From Siminovitchia thermophila (lineage in GTDB: Bacteria > Bacillota > Bacilli > Bacillales > Bacillaceae_C), in the NCBI RefSeq assembly GCF_016909185.1, contig NZ_JAFBFH010000010.1, positions 62,001 through 126,000 of the forward strand: 64,000 nt of DNA, written 5' to 3'. The notes beneath the pieces were generated by a model, which saw only the letters and a list, made by a program, of their open reading frames with translations, had not been told where the DNA came from and searched no databases. A program made the translations under genes and the position numbers. Positions within the stretch are counted from its first letter, which is position 1. Each line of letters opens with the position of its first letter. Of this stretch, positions 19,046-28,276 are shown in pieces.

Positions 19046-19073
19046 CCAGACTCTTGAAAGAGGCTGTTTGTCT

Positions 19074-19175
19074 GCCGATATTCCCAACATTCCACCCTGA
19101 ATACAACTTGACAGGCGTTTGACCAAGCTCAAACTGTTCGGGCCGATATTCCCAACATTCCCCCCTGAATACAAC
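19074..19175. repeat. 34-bp direct repeat, two copies
   Basis: Copies at 19074-19107 and 19142-19175 share GCCGATATTCCCAACATTCC and CCCTGAATACAAC, with a single A/C difference. The start-to-start spacing is 68 bases, exactly twice the repeat length. It lies in the ~510-base gene-free stretch 18941-19457, between the 3' ends of two convergent genes. The rest of that stretch, after the terminator, contains no gene I can support. Confidence 0.6.
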
Positions 19176-19457
19176 CGCCGGAAAGCACCAAAGCGGTCTT
19201 GTCATGAAGCCGCCGTTGGCATGCCCTTGCCGGGGCCAAGAGCAATATTGCGCTTTCAAGTCGGGGAGAGGGAGCGGACTTCCCCTCTGACGACCTTTTC
19301 TTCGCCCCCCGATCATTCTTTTTCTAAATCCTTCACAAGCTAATCATAGAAGCCTCCGTATTCCCTAGTACACGATTTAGCCGAACTTTCACTTTCACAA
19401 AAAATAAGCAGCAAGCCCTTTGGCCGTGGGTTGTGCCGCTGCTTTCTACCTTTTCCA

Positions 19458-20030
19458 TTATTTTACTTGAAGCAAACGGGGCGCCGTTGTGACGAGCAAA
19501 GCGATCACGATAAAACATGCCAATGAAGAGATAATGTAAGAAGTGCCGTTGGAAATCAGTGAATAAAGAAAAGCGGATTGACCCGAAGGTGCAAACTTAC
19601 CCCAAAAAATGATTCCGGCTATGAAATGCCAAGTATATCTGGCAAAGCCGCCAACAAAGATCGCTGCAAACAAGAGCAGTACGAGCCTTGTTTTTCCTTC
19701 AGACCTTACAGCCTTTTGCACTGCAGGCGCAAACCATCCTGCCGCTCCAACAAAGCTAAAAGCAACGAAAAATTCAATGAATCCTTGCAGAGGCGTTAAT
19801 ATTTGTCCCGCGGCTTCCCCGGAAACTACTTGCAACATCCCCCACAAAAAACCTGCAGCAAAACCGGCTTTAGCCCCCCAACGAAGCGCCACAATAAAAA
19901 TAGGCACCATGGCAAACGAAAATTTGATCGCCGGCGTTACCTGAATCGATGGAATCATGTCCAGCATCATCGCAAATGCCGCAAAGATCGCTACCTCGAT
20001 CAAAATGCGTAAAGACATCTTTTTTCCCAT
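19458..20030 (-). CDS. thiT: Energy-coupled thiamine transporter S-component ThiT
   Basis: The ATG at 20030 is chosen: AGGGGG precedes it, and upstream in-frame codons run into the riboswitch expression platform. The 190-residue protein has about six hydrophobic segments and the ThiT pattern (LIEVAIFAAFAMMLDMIP, FKFSFAMVP-like KFSFAMVPIF, GAKAGFAAGFLWGMLQVVSG). ThiT binds thiamine and works with the shared ECF energizing module, which is not in this window. The assignment is strongly supported by the TPP riboswitch directly upstream (20120-20196). Confidence 0.93.
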   Translation of the reverse strand: MGKKMSLRILIEVAIFAAFAMMLDMIPSIQVTPAIKFSFAMVPIFIVALRWGAKAGFAAGFLWGMLQVVSGEAAGQILTPLQGFIEFFVAFSFVGAAGWFAPAVQKAVRSEGKTRLVLLLFAAIFVGGFARYTWHFIAGIIFWGKFAPSGQSAFLYSLISNGTSYIISSLACFIVIALLVTTAPRLLQVK

Positions 20031-20074
20031 AAAAAAACCCCCTATGATGTAATAACCGACCGTAACCATAGGGG
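20031..20074 (-). promoter_or_regulatory. Riboswitch expression-platform hairpin, terminator overlapping the thiT ribosome-binding site
   Basis: CCCCTATG (20074-20067) and CATAGGGG (20046-20039) form an 8-bp stem on the minus strand. It is followed by a G and seven T residues, then immediately the thiT ATG. The 3' arm contains the ribosome-binding site AGGGGG, so folding would both terminate transcription and hide translation start. Confidence 0.75.
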
Positions 20075-20119
20075 AACAAAGACAATGAAATACTCCATTG
20101 CCTTCACACCTCAAATAAC

Positions 20120-20196
20120 CATCCCTGCGCTGGAATTAACCAACAGGTTCTAAGGGTCTGGAACGAATCCACTCTCAGCCAAAAGCTCCCCCTGGC
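20120..20196 (-). ncRNA. TPP riboswitch (THI element) controlling thiT
   Basis: The minus strand reads GGGGGAGCTTTTGGCTGAGAG, then GACCCTTAGAACCTGTTGGTT and AATTCCAGCGCAGGGA. These are the conserved CTGAGA, ACCC...GAACCTG and CAGCG-AGGGA blocks of the THI box in order and spacing. TPP binding is expected to shut off thiT through the hairpin at 20039-20074. Confidence 0.95.
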
Positions 20197-20254
20197 ACGC
20201 CGATTCAACTACTATCCTTTATTGTAATCTTTTTTTGAAAAATTTCAATATTTG

Positions 20255-21530
20255 TTATTGCAAGTTTGATACCCGCCAATACTGTGAAGCCATCGTCCCC
20301 GACATCCATTCCAGGCCTTGGTCCTGCGCCTGATGGACAGGCTCCCATACTGCTTGGGATTGAGCGTCCGATTGAACATATACTTCATGGTGAGGCGACT
20401 GATCATGCTTCCCGGAAATATCATACAAACCATCCCGCCAAAAAGTGGCACAAACTTCATAGTCGACAGCCGGGGGAAACAACAAGCGGGTTTTTCACGG
20501 AATGTGTAAGCCGAAAGATCGCTTTTTCACTGGATTTCCCGATCTCTTCCACTTCCATGCCCTCACTGGATGCTGTTGCTCTATCCTTCATTCTTTTCGT
20601 CCATCCGTATCCCCTCGTTTCTCCCACATCTTTCTCAAACTGTATGTGCGGAGTTCCTCCACCAAGCCGCACATGGACTTCTGCTTTCGTTCTGTAATTG
20701 GAAGAATGGGGATCAAACCCCCGATTGTCCCCTTGAAAATAACGATACGGAGAAAAAAAGTTGGGGTTTTTTATCCACTTATTGTTTAAAAATGTTTGAT
20801 AAAGAAAACGCCATTCAGTTTCGGAAACCTTTCCATTTGACTGTAAAACTTGTTCAATGGCACGAATCTTTTTTGTCATCCGGAACCTCTCCATCGTGGC
20901 GTCTTTTTCCCTTTTTCGCCCTCGTTTAAAAAATCCGATGACTCCCGCCGCCAAAAATTTTGGTTCATTTAAATCCTCTTCCGAATACGGAAGGATTCGC
21001 TCCGCCTCGATCGAGTATGTATACTCGGCATCCTGCCGGACAGTTTTGTCCGTGTAAAAGCAATTTGTAACACATGCAAGCTTTTCTCCATTGCGCCTGA
21101 TTATATATTCACTGACCCCGGATATGGGCTCCCAACCCAAACTGATAAGCGAACGCGATACAACAGTCGTTACGATGAGATCCTTAAGAATATTACTTTC
21201 ATCATTTTTTTCCGGCTTTGTCGCTGTTTGGATTTTTACTGGTCCAGATGTTATTTCCATCATTTCCACGGTGTATAAATAACTCGTTGCCGGGTCCAGC
21301 CCCTTATCCGAAAAACAAATGTCGGAACCGCTGTATATTAACTGACCTTCTCTGTACAAACGGTAGAAGCCTATTCCTTCTTTCCAACGAAACGTGATGG
21401 CGTTCGTGGATTGCTCAATAGACTCAAGCTGGATGTCAGGCAGATTAGGCACCGATCGCTTTCGCCGTTTGGCAACAAACATAAGGATTCCGGCCAGACT
21501 CGCCAATGCAGCAAAAGACCGTTTGACCAT
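20255..21530 (-). pseudogene. Frameshifted fibronectin-III / DUF3238-type protein
   Basis: ATG 21530 (MVKRSFAALASLAGILMFV) follows GGGGGTGA; the frame is open further upstream but without start signals. The N-terminus is a hydrophobic anchor followed by KRRKR. Two fibronectin type III-like repeats follow (about residues 35-105 and 110-180: ITFRWKEGIGFYRLYREG; LISLGWEPISGVSEYIIRRNG). The C-terminal half resembles the DUF3238 region of Bacillus proteins (AEVHVRLGGGTPHIQFEKD). The first frame ends early at 20457 with PGCRL. Removing one C from the run of five near 20471-20475 restores SPAVDYEVCATFW and continues to QYWRVSNLQ at 20255. Either a genuine frameshift or a base-calling error in a homopolymer. 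Confidence 0.75.
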
Positions 21531-22227
21531 AGAGTCACCCCCTAGTTGAAGTTCATTATTTAATACCCAAAAATATAACCGACAACACTTTCTGAAATTT
21601 GACCGTAATAAGCGCACAATCGCACTGTAAAGAAGAGAAGTCAACTCCGCGATACCGGGAAACGTCGAAACTTTGGTTCTAACAAAGATTTTCTTCGGCT
21701 GGGTATCCCTCTTTGGAGAATAAAATGTACGTTTCAGTCCCATATGATCGAAATCGATCGATTTGTATAGCAATTCAGAACAATACATGAGAGACTGGTA
21801 GGAACATTAAAGAATTGTAGATTGGCGAAGAGAAACCTTTATAGGGAAAAACTCCAATTCAGAAAATATATTTGGAAAACATTTACAGTAATCCCCAATT
21901 TATATCCATACATTTACATTTATTTACTTCTCATCACATGATGAAAAACTTCTTTCATGAGATGACTTCATTTTTTAAAATTTATGCCGATTAAATATAA
22001 TGTAGGAACTGAATTTTTTGCTAAATTTTGTCGAATGAGGAGCCGGATTAAACAAAGCCTTCGTTAACAACGCCGCCTTCCTTCATTTGACCCCATACAT
22101 CTAATAAGAACGGTCGTTCCTTTACATGGATCATTTAGAGGTGATGCGAAAAGGTTAAATCATCCTTTTTAACCATTATTAACAGTAAATATTATTTTCA
22201 TATTATGTAGGGGTTGGTGTAATAAAG
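21531..22227. other. Intergenic region upstream of the chemoreceptor gene
   Basis: About 700 bases. The first 250 stay open in the frame of the minus-strand FnIII gene (to 21788) but look non-coding. The rest is AT-rich and carries the chemoreceptor leader. I looked for a SigD-type motility promoter and found GCCGATTA at 21986 without a properly spaced TAAA, so none is claimed. Confidence 0.55.
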
Positions 22228-23835
22228 ATGAAGATTTTTAATTGGTTTTTAAACTTAAAAACGGCAGTAAAATTGATCACAGCTTTCCTTATTCTCGCAT
22301 TGCTTCAAGTGGGAACCGGAGTGGTCGGGTTGACTCAAATGAACACATTAAATCATTCCATTTCCAACATGTATAACAATAACTTGAAACCAATACAAGA
22401 AGTGGCGGAAGCCCGGGATTTAGTCCAACAATTGAGATTGGCCAGCAGGGATTTGTATTTGACGAAGACACAACAAGAAACCGAAAAGTTAGTTGAAGAT
22501 ATTAAGAGAATCAGAAAAGAAATTGAAGGACATGTTAGCGCATACAGTAAAAGCGAATTAACAGAAGAACAGGAAAGTAAAGTATACAGATTTAATAATA
22601 TTTGGGAATCACACAACAATTCATATGATCGCGCCCTCCAATTGGCGACGGAAGGAAAAAGCGAAGAATATTTGTTAAGCCTTAATGGCGGATTGCTAAA
22701 TATTCAAAATGGGCTGATCAATGAATTGAATGACCTTATGGACATGGACGCTGCTGCTGCCGAACAAGCCCAAAAGGACGCGCAAAAAGTATATTCCACT
22801 ACATTCATGATAACGATAGGCATTATTGCTTTTATCTTTTTACTAAGTATATTGTTCGGCATCTTCATTGCCAGAATCATTTCTCGTCCACTTGGAAAAG
22901 TGGCTGATTTAGTGGAAAAAGTAGCTGACGGTGACCTATCCGAAACAGTCGATATACAGGCTAAAGATGAAATCGGAATTCTCGCCCGCTCTGTAAACAA
23001 GATGATTGGAAATTTGCGGGCCACTATTCAAAACATTTTAGGTGCTTCAGAAAATTTATCAGCTTCCGCCGAGCAACTTTCAGCCAGCACTGAAGAAGTC
23101 GCCAGCGCCAGTACAAATCAGGCGAATGCCGCGCAAACGATCAACGAATTATTTAAAGAATTGGCGGCTGCCATTGCTTCCATTGCCCAAAATACGGAAC
23201 AAGCCGCGGAATATTCAAATAGGACGATTAAAATTGCCCAAGAAGGAGAACAAGTCGTCCACTCCTCTGTCGAGGGAGCCAATATGGTGAGCGTCCAAAT
23301 GTCCGCACTCGAAGAAGATTCCAATAAAATTGGCGAAATTATAGAAGTCATCAATGATATTGCCGATCAAACAAACCTTCTTGCTCTAAATGCAGCAATA
23401 GAAGCAGCGAGGGCGGGAGAACAAGGTCGCGGATTTGCCGTAGTAGCCGACGAAGTCCGCAAGCTGGCGGAACGAAGCAGTGAGGCAACAAGTGAAATAT
23501 CCGACATTATTAAACATATGCAAGACGCCACTATCCTTAGTGTGAAATCCGTTGAAGAAGGAGTCGCGACAACAAAGCAATCCGGCGAGGCCTTCGAAAA
23601 TATTATTCAAATGATTAATGACACCGGGAATAAAGTAACAGAAATTGCCAGCGCCAGTGAAGAGCAATCTGCCCAGACATCCGAAATACTCTCCTATATT
23701 GAGAGCATTTCAGCCACAACAGAAGAAGCCGCTGCCAGCAGTGAGGAAACTGCTTCAACAGCCAATGCTTTAACTGAACTGGCTGAGGAGCTAAATGCCT
23801 CGGTTGCAACCTTTAAGCTAGACAAAAAAATATAA
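22228..23835 (+). CDS. Methyl-accepting chemotaxis protein (first copy)
   Basis: A 535-residue chemoreceptor. TM1 at about 14-36, an extracytoplasmic four-helix-bundle sensor (~37-187), TM2 at ~190-215, HAMP at ~213-265 ([20 protein letters not shown]), then the signalling hairpin with the invariant tip [20 protein letters not shown] and [20 protein letters not shown]. It senses an unknown ligand and controls CheA. The start is supported by TAGGGGTTGG, and a terminator follows. It is closely related in layout to the chemoreceptor at 37992-39578. No other chemotaxis gene is nearby. Confidence 0.95.
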   Translation: MKIFNWFLNLKTAVKLITAFLILALLQVGTGVVGLTQMNTLNHSISNMYNNNLKPIQEVAEARDLVQQLRLASRDLYLTKTQQETEKLVEDIKRIRKEIEGHVSAYSKSELTEEQESKVYRFNNIWESHNNSYDRALQLATEGKSEEYLLSLNGGLLNIQNGLINELNDLMDMDAAAAEQAQKDAQKVYSTTFMITIGIIAFIFLLSILFGIFIARIISRPLGKVADLVEKVADGDLSETVDIQAKDEIGILARSVNKMIGNLRATIQNILGASENLSASAEQLSASTEEVASASTNQANAAQTINELFKELAAAIASIAQNTEQAAEYSNRTIKIAQEGEQVVHSSVEGANMVSVQMSALEEDSNKIGEIIEVINDIADQTNLLALNAAIEAARAGEQGRGFAVVADEVRKLAERSSEATSEISDIIKHMQDATILSVKSVEEGVATTKQSGEAFENIIQMINDTGNKVTEIASASEEQSAQTSEILSYIESISATTEEAAASSEETASTANALTELAEELNASVATFKLDKKI

Positions 23836-23843
23836 TCTATTCT

Positions 23844-23890
23844 GAGGGCGTCCCCGAAGTCAACTTTTCGACCTTTGGACGCCCTCTTCC
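23844..23890 (+). terminator. Terminator of the first chemoreceptor gene
   Basis: GAGGGCGTCC (23844-23853) pairs with GGACGCCCTC (23877-23886), followed by TTCCATTT, eight bases after the stop. Confidence 0.75.
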
Positions 23891-24048
23891 ATTTAACAAG
23901 TTAGAAGTCTGACAGCCAGGGACCCTCTTCTCTTGTTGTTTCGTTTCACGATCATTCATGAAAAGAATGTGAACCTTTTCGTCCCGTTGCGCCCTGGTAA
24001 AAAGATTATGATACACTAAACATAAAAAGTGACGGAGTGTGTCAAGCT

Positions 24049-24588
24049 ATGAATAACCCCGTTGTATACAAAAAACGAAACTATCGTCCTGCTATCACGG
24101 CGATTTCCATCATCTTGATCGGAGCAATCGGTATTCTATTCGGACTGCCGGGAGTGGAAAACTTCGATGCGTTTGATGTTACCATTCTCCCGTTGATAAA
24201 CGCCATTTTAAACAGCTTTACGTTTATATTTTTATTTTCGGCGCTTATCGCCATTTTAAAGCGGAATATCACCGTTCACCGCAGATTTATTTACGCTGCT
24301 TTCACAACGACATTTCTTTTCCTCATCACGTATGTCACGTATCACTTTTTAGCTCCCTCCACCTCGTATGGAGGAACGGGCTGGATGGCGGCTTTATATT
24401 ATTTTATACTCATTTCCCACGTGCTACTGGCTGCTGCCATCGTGCCGCTGGCGTTAACAAGCGTCGCTCGCGCCTGGAACATGGAAAATGAGCGCCACAA
24501 AAAAATAGCCCGCTGGACAATGCCGATTTGGCTATATGTCAGTCTTACAGGCGTACTCGTATATGTCATGATTTCTCCATATTATTAA
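24049..24588 (+). CDS. DUF420 (YozB-like) membrane protein
   Basis: ATG 24049 is preferred (ACGGAGTG 10-12 bases upstream); an in-frame ATG four codons earlier would overlap this site. The ~179-residue protein has five predicted membrane segments. The DUF420 pattern includes LPLINAILNSFTFIFLFSALI, VHRRFIYAAFTTTFLFL, YHFLAP and a histidine-bearing HVLLAAAIVPLAL helix. The family is associated in other bacteria with respiratory oxidase biogenesis, but the function here is unassigned. Single gene; the downstream 20 bases lead straight into a dispersed repeat (24606-24738). Confidence 0.88.
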   Translation: MNNPVVYKKRNYRPAITAISIILIGAIGILFGLPGVENFDAFDVTILPLINAILNSFTFIFLFSALIAILKRNITVHRRFIYAAFTTTFLFLITYVTYHFLAPSTSYGGTGWMAALYYFILISHVLLAAAIVPLALTSVARAWNMENERHKKIARWTMPIWLYVSLTGVLVYVMISPYY

Positions 24589-24605
24589 AAAGAAAATGAG
24601 ACTGG

Positions 24606-24738
24606 GACACAAGCAAATACGAAATAGCAAAAGCCGAACAATTCATTTATAATTGTTCGGTTTATTTGTGTTAAAAAAATCCCTATCATCGCTACGTCAA
24701 CATATTCCGCTTTCCACAGGTCTCTTCAGCTTCCTCGG
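24606..24738. repeat. Dispersed repeat, copy A (truncated)
   Basis: The segment from GACACAAGCAAATA through ATTGTTCGGTTTATTTGTGT to CTTCAGCTTCCTCGG recurs at 50680-50813 with scattered differences. It includes a hairpin (CCGAACAATT / AATTGTTCGG) followed by TTTATTTG, which could serve as the terminator of the DUF420 gene. Only the left half of the longer element at 50680-50888 is present. Confidence 0.7.
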
Positions 24739-24833
24739 CTTGTTTACCGCCTGTTCCCCGAAAGGCAGCACGACGTTCAAGGTTAAGGTTCACTACCATA
24801 TTGTAAGTCGCCCATCCCTTGCGGAGTTTTCAT

Positions 24834-25043
24834 TCATAGTCCCTTTACTCGGATCGGGGGATAAAAATTTTTCAACGGGTTGATACAGTCAAACTGTTTC
24901 CAAAGATAAAAAGGACCTCCAATCGAAACAGTACCGGCATGCAGATCGGCGCCGGGTAATGGGAATTTTTTCTTCCATGCAACCACATCAGAAACCTCTT
25001 GCGACAGTATCCGGCAACAATTGTGGTGAAAAAATGCCCCTCA
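24834..25043 (-). pseudogene. Unidentified coding-like fragment
   Basis: The minus strand has about 68 sense codons without a start, ending at TGA (24836-24834). It contains EVSDVVAWKKKFPLPGADLH then AGTVSIGGPFYLWKQFD, which reads as real protein. I do not recognise the family. The rest of the gap 24739-25140 shows nothing else. Confidence 0.3.
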
Positions 25044-25140
25044 TCCATTTACTAGAACCCCTTTTTATATTGACGTGAGTCTTGTTCAATCAGAAAAAAG
25101 CGTATTCGAAACAATGTGAGTACACTTTTTCCTCTAACTG

Positions 25141-25728
25141 TTAATGATCAGTCCCGTCCGCTTGAACCGCTATAAACGTCCATCCCAAATTCAATGAATC
25201 ACCCTGAAATTGATTTTGATCTTGGCCATTGTCAACAAATTGGAACTTTACAACAAGGCGGTCACTGGAACCAATGGGCAACCCCTCTTCACCAAAAGCG
25301 GGAATCGTAATATTTGTAGCAACAGCATCCGGGGTCATATTTTTTAATCTTGCCAGTGTCGTTTTGTAAATAGGTTGATTGTGTTTATCCATATTCAACA
25401 AAAACTCTACTGAAATATGTTCACCAAAATCTTCTGTATTGTCACCTTTTGCATCAATAACCTCATAGTCTGTCTCGATGATCACTTTTCCAATGTCCAA
25501 AGAACCTTTGTTTTCCAATTTAAAGTCACGGAGAAAAGAATCTCCGGGCTTGATATTTTTTACTTGAATGAGTGTTTCAGGGTTCACAGACAAATCAAGA
25601 GTTCCCGATGCAAATGTGTTACCAGAGACTTTATGATCACTGAAATAAGCGTACGTTCCTCCTCCTATTAATGAAATGCCTAGCAAGATCGACATTAGGC
25701 CAATGCCGAGTTTATTTTGATTACCCAT
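25141..25728 (-). CDS. TasA/CalY-family (camelysin-like) fibre protein, copy 1
   Basis: A 195-residue secreted protein, last gene of the fibre/peptidase run. The N-terminal signal peptide GLMSILLGISLIGGGTYAYFSD has the A-Y-A/F-S-D pattern typical of SipW-processed TasA/CalY precursors. The body (NTFASGTLDLSV, ...KPGDSFLRDFKLENKGSLDI) is the conserved TasA/camelysin beta-sandwich. Family members polymerise into biofilm fibres (TasA); related camelysin has been described as a metalloprotease (M73). GAGGGGGA precedes the ATG. It diverges clearly from the other two copies, which resemble each other more. 54 bases separate it from the M28 gene. Confidence 0.92.
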   Translation of the reverse strand: MGNQNKLGIGLMSILLGISLIGGGTYAYFSDHKVSGNTFASGTLDLSVNPETLIQVKNIKPGDSFLRDFKLENKGSLDIGKVIIETDYEVIDAKGDNTEDFGEHISVEFLLNMDKHNQPIYKTTLARLKNMTPDAVATNITIPAFGEEGLPIGSSDRLVVKFQFVDNGQDQNQFQGDSLNLGWTFIAVQADGTDH

Positions 25729-25782
25729 TCTTTTCCCCCTCGTTCCATCTCCCCAGAGATCAAGATAGAGTCCATTTTGCCA

Positions 25783-27420
25783 TTATGAAGCATCCTTTAA
25801 ATGAGTTTGTTGGGGATGATGATCCGCCACATAATCCAATATAGCCGTACTTATCATATCCCCTGCAAATTGGAGCCTTTCCGGACTGATATTTTCGATC
25901 GTGTCATATGACGTGTGATACTCCGGCTCCAATCCGCCATTGGCGGTTCCCATATTAAAGCATACGGCCGTTATGCCCGCATTGTGGAATGGAACATGAT
26001 CTGACAACCCTCTCTGAAACAGGATCAGTTTTTCTTTATCTTTCCCCCATTTGTCAAATGCGGCGTTCATATAATCCCAAGCGATATTAGGTTCGCCATC
26101 CACAGTATTAAAGGCCAGGTATGAGGCCGGTTCATATTTTGCGCCCATCATCTCCATCTGGAAATGAATCGCGCTACGATCAAGGTCTTCTTTTGGCAAG
26201 TGATCGACATAATAATGCGAACCGACCAAACCGATTTCTTCCGCACCAAAAGCAATGAACCTCAGCTCTTTATCAGTTGGCAAGTCTTTCATCATCCTAG
26301 CCATCTCAACAATAGCGGCAGTCCCGGAGCCATCGTCATTGGCTCCTGGCGAATAAGGAACACTGTCATAATGAGCCGTAACATAAACGATTTCAGGATT
26401 TGTAACATCGGACGGCTTTTTCACCGCCACCACATTTTGTGATGTTTGATTTGTATGGGTGCGAATGATGAGATTCGCTTTTGCCGACCCTTTTGAAAGC
26501 TGCTCCCGTAATGATTCGCCATCCACTTTTGTAACACCCACAACCGGAATGGTGCTGTTGTTATTTAGCGTCGGTCGTAGTGGAGCAAGGCTTTCCTCAT
26601 GATCATAAATGATGACCCCTGCCGCTTGCGCATTCGTCGCATTCCGCACTTTTTCCCAGAAAGTATTCTCACCTCTTCGAACTAATGCGATTTTCCCTTT
26701 TGCTTCATCAGAAAAGTCTCCAGAAAGTCCATGATTCGCATAATATAATTCGGCTGTAATGCCATGCTCATCTGTTTTGGCCGATCCACTCGCCGCTCCC
26801 ACCGGGAGTTCCTTGTTTTTATCAGTTAAAATGCGCAATGTCCTTTCCACTCGATTGTTAATGGGAAACTCTTGAATGGAAACATCGTAGCCAAAGCTTT
26901 GAAATTGCTTTTTCAAATATTCCGCCGCTTTCTTTTCTTCTTCCGTTCCGGCAACCCGCGGCCCAATTCCTGCACTTAATTCCCGTATATGATCCATGAC
27001 TCGCTCAGAGTCAAAAACGGCTTCCCACTTTTTTATTAAGGCATCCGCATACTCTTTTAAAATATTTGCCGCATGATTGGAAATATGCTTGTTTTCGTGG
27101 TGTTTGTGTAACAAAATGTGAAAGCTTTCCATATGCTTGATCGCTTTCTTATATAACTTTCGTTCCTCATAATGCCCCACTGCAGTCATATGGGTGCTTA
27201 ATGCACGATAAGTTTCCGGAGTGGAAAATTCCCCATCTTTTTGAAAAATCTCCATAAGGGCTTTCATGTTGGCAATACTAATATCATCTTTATCTTGAGT
27301 CGCAACAGGTGAATCTATCAGATTCATAGTCTGAAAAGCTGAATTTTTTGGTGAAAATCCCATTAATAGAAAAAAGATGATGAAAAGGGAAATAGATCTT
27401 CCAAAGCGGCCTGACTTCAT
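25783..27420 (-). CDS. Secreted M28 aminopeptidase with N-terminal FIMAH and PA-domain insert
   Basis: ATG 27420 (MKSGRFGRSISLFIIFFLLMGF) has GAAGGAGG upstream; an in-frame ATG eight codons earlier lacks one. Order in the 545-residue protein: signal peptide (1-28), FIMAH module (~51-132, AIKHMESFHILL), then an M28 peptidase starting at SAGIGPRVAGTEEE. A protease-associated insert (~217-327, KIALVRRGENTFWEKV) interrupts it. Zinc ligands and catalytic residues: His350 (VTAHYD), Asp362 (GANDDGSG), Glu394-Glu395 (AEEIG), and His475 (SDHVPF). M28 enzymes release N-terminal amino acids. FIMAH is N-terminal here, unlike in most neighbours. Confidence 0.93.
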   Translation of the reverse strand: MKSGRFGRSISLFIIFFLLMGFSPKNSAFQTMNLIDSPVATQDKDDISIANMKALMEIFQKDGEFSTPETYRALSTHMTAVGHYEERKLYKKAIKHMESFHILLHKHHENKHISNHAANILKEYADALIKKWEAVFDSERVMDHIRELSAGIGPRVAGTEEEKKAAEYLKKQFQSFGYDVSIQEFPINNRVERTLRILTDKNKELPVGAASGSAKTDEHGITAELYYANHGLSGDFSDEAKGKIALVRRGENTFWEKVRNATNAQAAGVIIYDHEESLAPLRPTLNNNSTIPVVGVTKVDGESLREQLSKGSAKANLIIRTHTNQTSQNVVAVKKPSDVTNPEIVYVTAHYDSVPYSPGANDDGSGTAAIVEMARMMKDLPTDKELRFIAFGAEEIGLVGSHYYVDHLPKEDLDRSAIHFQMEMMGAKYEPASYLAFNTVDGEPNIAWDYMNAAFDKWGKDKEKLILFQRGLSDHVPFHNAGITAVCFNMGTANGGLEPEYHTSYDTIENISPERLQFAGDMISTAILDYVADHHPQQTHLKDAS

Positions 27421-27462
27421 ATAAAAGCCTCCTTCGATCATCATTCAATGAAAGTTCAGCTA

Positions 27463-27490
27463 AATTGGAGCAGAAAACCCTGCTCCAATT
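27463..27490 (-). terminator. Intercistronic hairpin between fibre-protein copy 2 and the M28 gene
   Basis: A perfect 11-bp stem AATTGGAGCAG / CTGCTCCAATT with a 6-base loop lies six bases past the stop of the fibre-protein gene. Only TTTA follows, so it is more likely an attenuator or 3'-end stabiliser than a full terminator. Confidence 0.6.
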
Positions 27491-27495
27491 ATTTC

Positions 27496-28083
27496 TTATC
27501 GCTGTTCACCCGGCTTTTGCGTTGCGTTGAATGTCCAGGTCAATTGTAAGGAATCTCCCTGAAATTGGTTTTGGTCCTCTTCGTTATCCATAAAGTTGAA
27601 TTTGACGACAAGATCGTGAATCTCCCCGGCCGGAAGTCCTTTATCCCCAAACTCGGGATAAAATATATGCTGATTGATCGCTTCCGGTGTCATCTCTTTC
27701 AATTCGGCCAACGTCGTTTTAAAAATCACTTCATCCAGATTGTCTACGTTGTAGAGAAATTCCACTTCAATATGCTCCGCAAAATCTTCGGTGTTGTCCC
27801 CTTGCGGATCACTTACGGTATAGTCTGTTTCAATAAACACTTTGTCGATATCCAAAGTGCCGCCATTTCCTAATTCAAAATCACGAATAAAAGAGTCTCC
27901 CGGTTTCATATTTTCAATGTTGATGATTTCAGTCGGAGCGACAGTCAAGTCCAGAGTACCCGCCGCAAAGGTGTTGTTTGTCACCTCTCTATCGCTAAAA
28001 TAAGCGTAAGTTCCTCCCCCGATAAGCGCGATCCCGAGAGCCGCCGACATCATACCCATGCCAATACGTTTTTTCATTCCCAT
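27496..28083 (-). CDS. TasA/CalY-family fibre protein, copy 2
   Basis: 195 residues, starting MGMKKRIGMGMMSAALGIAL with the SipW-type cleavage region GGGTYAYFSD. The mature part carries NTFAAGTLDLTV, NMKPGDSFIRDFEL, and the C-terminal DQNQFQGDSLQLTWTFNAT block typical of the TasA/camelysin family. It differs from copy 3 (29812-30399) at about two dozen residues by my count, with identical length and no indels, so the pair is a recent duplication. It sits between the M14 and M28 peptidase genes and has a strong hairpin right after its stop. Predicted extracellular fibre or matrix subunit. Confidence 0.93.
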   Translation of the reverse strand: MGMKKRIGMGMMSAALGIALIGGGTYAYFSDREVTNNTFAAGTLDLTVAPTEIINIENMKPGDSFIRDFELGNGGTLDIDKVFIETDYTVSDPQGDNTEDFAEHIEVEFLYNVDNLDEVIFKTTLAELKEMTPEAINQHIFYPEFGDKGLPAGEIHDLVVKFNFMDNEEDQNQFQGDSLQLTWTFNATQKPGEQR

Positions 28084-28276
28084 TTTTCATTCCCCCTCAA
28101 TAATGTTTGATCTCAAAAAGACAGTTGCTCCTTTGTGTTGCAGGACATTTTGTTACTTTTCGTTTCAAAGGCGCTGCGTCCAACCGCATTCCCCTTCATA
28201 ATGAATGTCAAGCAACATGCCGGATGAAACGTCGCCGTAGCCCGCAGCTATCAAAAAAGTTCCGCACATATTGCCT

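Noticed and set aside
19074-19175. Short CRISPR-like array
   Set aside because: Only two units, no third repeat, no cas genes, and the spacer equals the repeat length by coincidence of a single pair.
21975-22000. Possible SigD (motility) promoter for the chemoreceptor
   Set aside because: GCCGATTA is present but no TAAA lies 14-16 bases upstream.
22029-22035. TGTCGAA, matching a Spo0A box, upstream of the chemoreceptor (a similar site near 51630)
   Set aside because: A 7-mer is expected several times by chance in 64 kb on two strands, and nothing else supports it.
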